Shown: positions 5,998-6,049 of the stretch, piece by piece | Position numbering within the stretch: position 1 is the stretch's first letter | Layout of the letters: each line of letters begins with the position of its first letter | NCBI GenBank assembly: GCA_015259235.1 | Contig: JABZGM010000130.1 | Location: 1-6,049, forward strand | Reading direction: 5' to 3' | Origin: Alloprevotella sp. | GTDB taxonomy: Bacteria > Bacteroidota > Bacteroidia > Bacteroidales > Bacteroidaceae | Length of the DNA: 6,049 bases | Position numbers and translations under genes: made by a program | Notes under the pieces: generated by a model | The model's database searches: none | Told to the model about the DNA's origin: nothing | What the model saw: only the letters and a program-made list of their open reading frames with translations

Positions 5998-6049
5998 ACA
6001 AGTGCCCAAATTTAAGCGGAGGTATATAGGTTGCTTTAGTGTGGAAGTC

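Noticed and set aside
5857..6049. Possible 3' end of an upstream minus-strand gene at the right edge
   Set aside because: One minus-strand frame is open for 23 codons from the edge to a TAG at 5978-5980, but it is too short and shows no recognisable features, so the stretch is treated as upstream regulatory DNA.
1..6049. CRISPR array, insertion sequence, tRNA or rRNA
   Set aside because: No regularly spaced long repeats, transposase-like frames, terminal inverted repeats or tRNA-like cloverleaf sequences were noticed on reading.

Overview
The window looks like part of a Bacteroidales chromosome, most likely close to Prevotella or Bacteroides. The evidence is the Bacteroidetes-type -7 promoter element (TAnnTTTG, seen as TACCTTTG and TATTTTTG), A-rich start regions without Shine-Dalgarno sequences, moderate GC content, and a long CBM20-bearing amylomaltase next to a maltose-type MFS carrier. 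The assignment rests on these features only, not on any database comparison.

All three genes lie on the minus strand, so transcription runs from high to low coordinates. First comes a promoter/leader region (5857-6049), then a DPE2-like 4-alpha-glucanotransferase (malQ, 3178-5856). A 210-bp gap rich in repeats and hairpins (2968-3177) follows, then a 12-TM sugar carrier of the SLC45/GPH-like type (1585-2967). A 477-bp gap (1108-1584) holds stem-loops, palindromes and a clear Bacteroidetes promoter. The last gene is an RND efflux periplasmic adaptor lipoprotein (1-1107), which is cut by the left edge of the window.

malQ and the MFS gene make a plausible functional pair: the carrier would bring maltose or short maltodextrins across the inner membrane, and the cytoplasmic amylomaltase would disproportionate them or transfer glucosyl units onto glycogen-like acceptors. 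A near-identical 10-12 bp motif (core CGGTTG) occurs twice in tandem at a 20-bp pitch between the two genes and once upstream of malQ, which hints at a shared regulator. The efflux adaptor is a separate unit with its own promoter and a long structured leader of about 250 nt; its inner-membrane pump and outer-membrane channel genes would be expected beyond position 1.

I found no mobile element, CRISPR array, tRNA or rRNA, and no wholly new multi-gene system. The most unusual material is the DPE2-type enzyme architecture, the shared repeat motif, and the palindromes around the efflux promoter.
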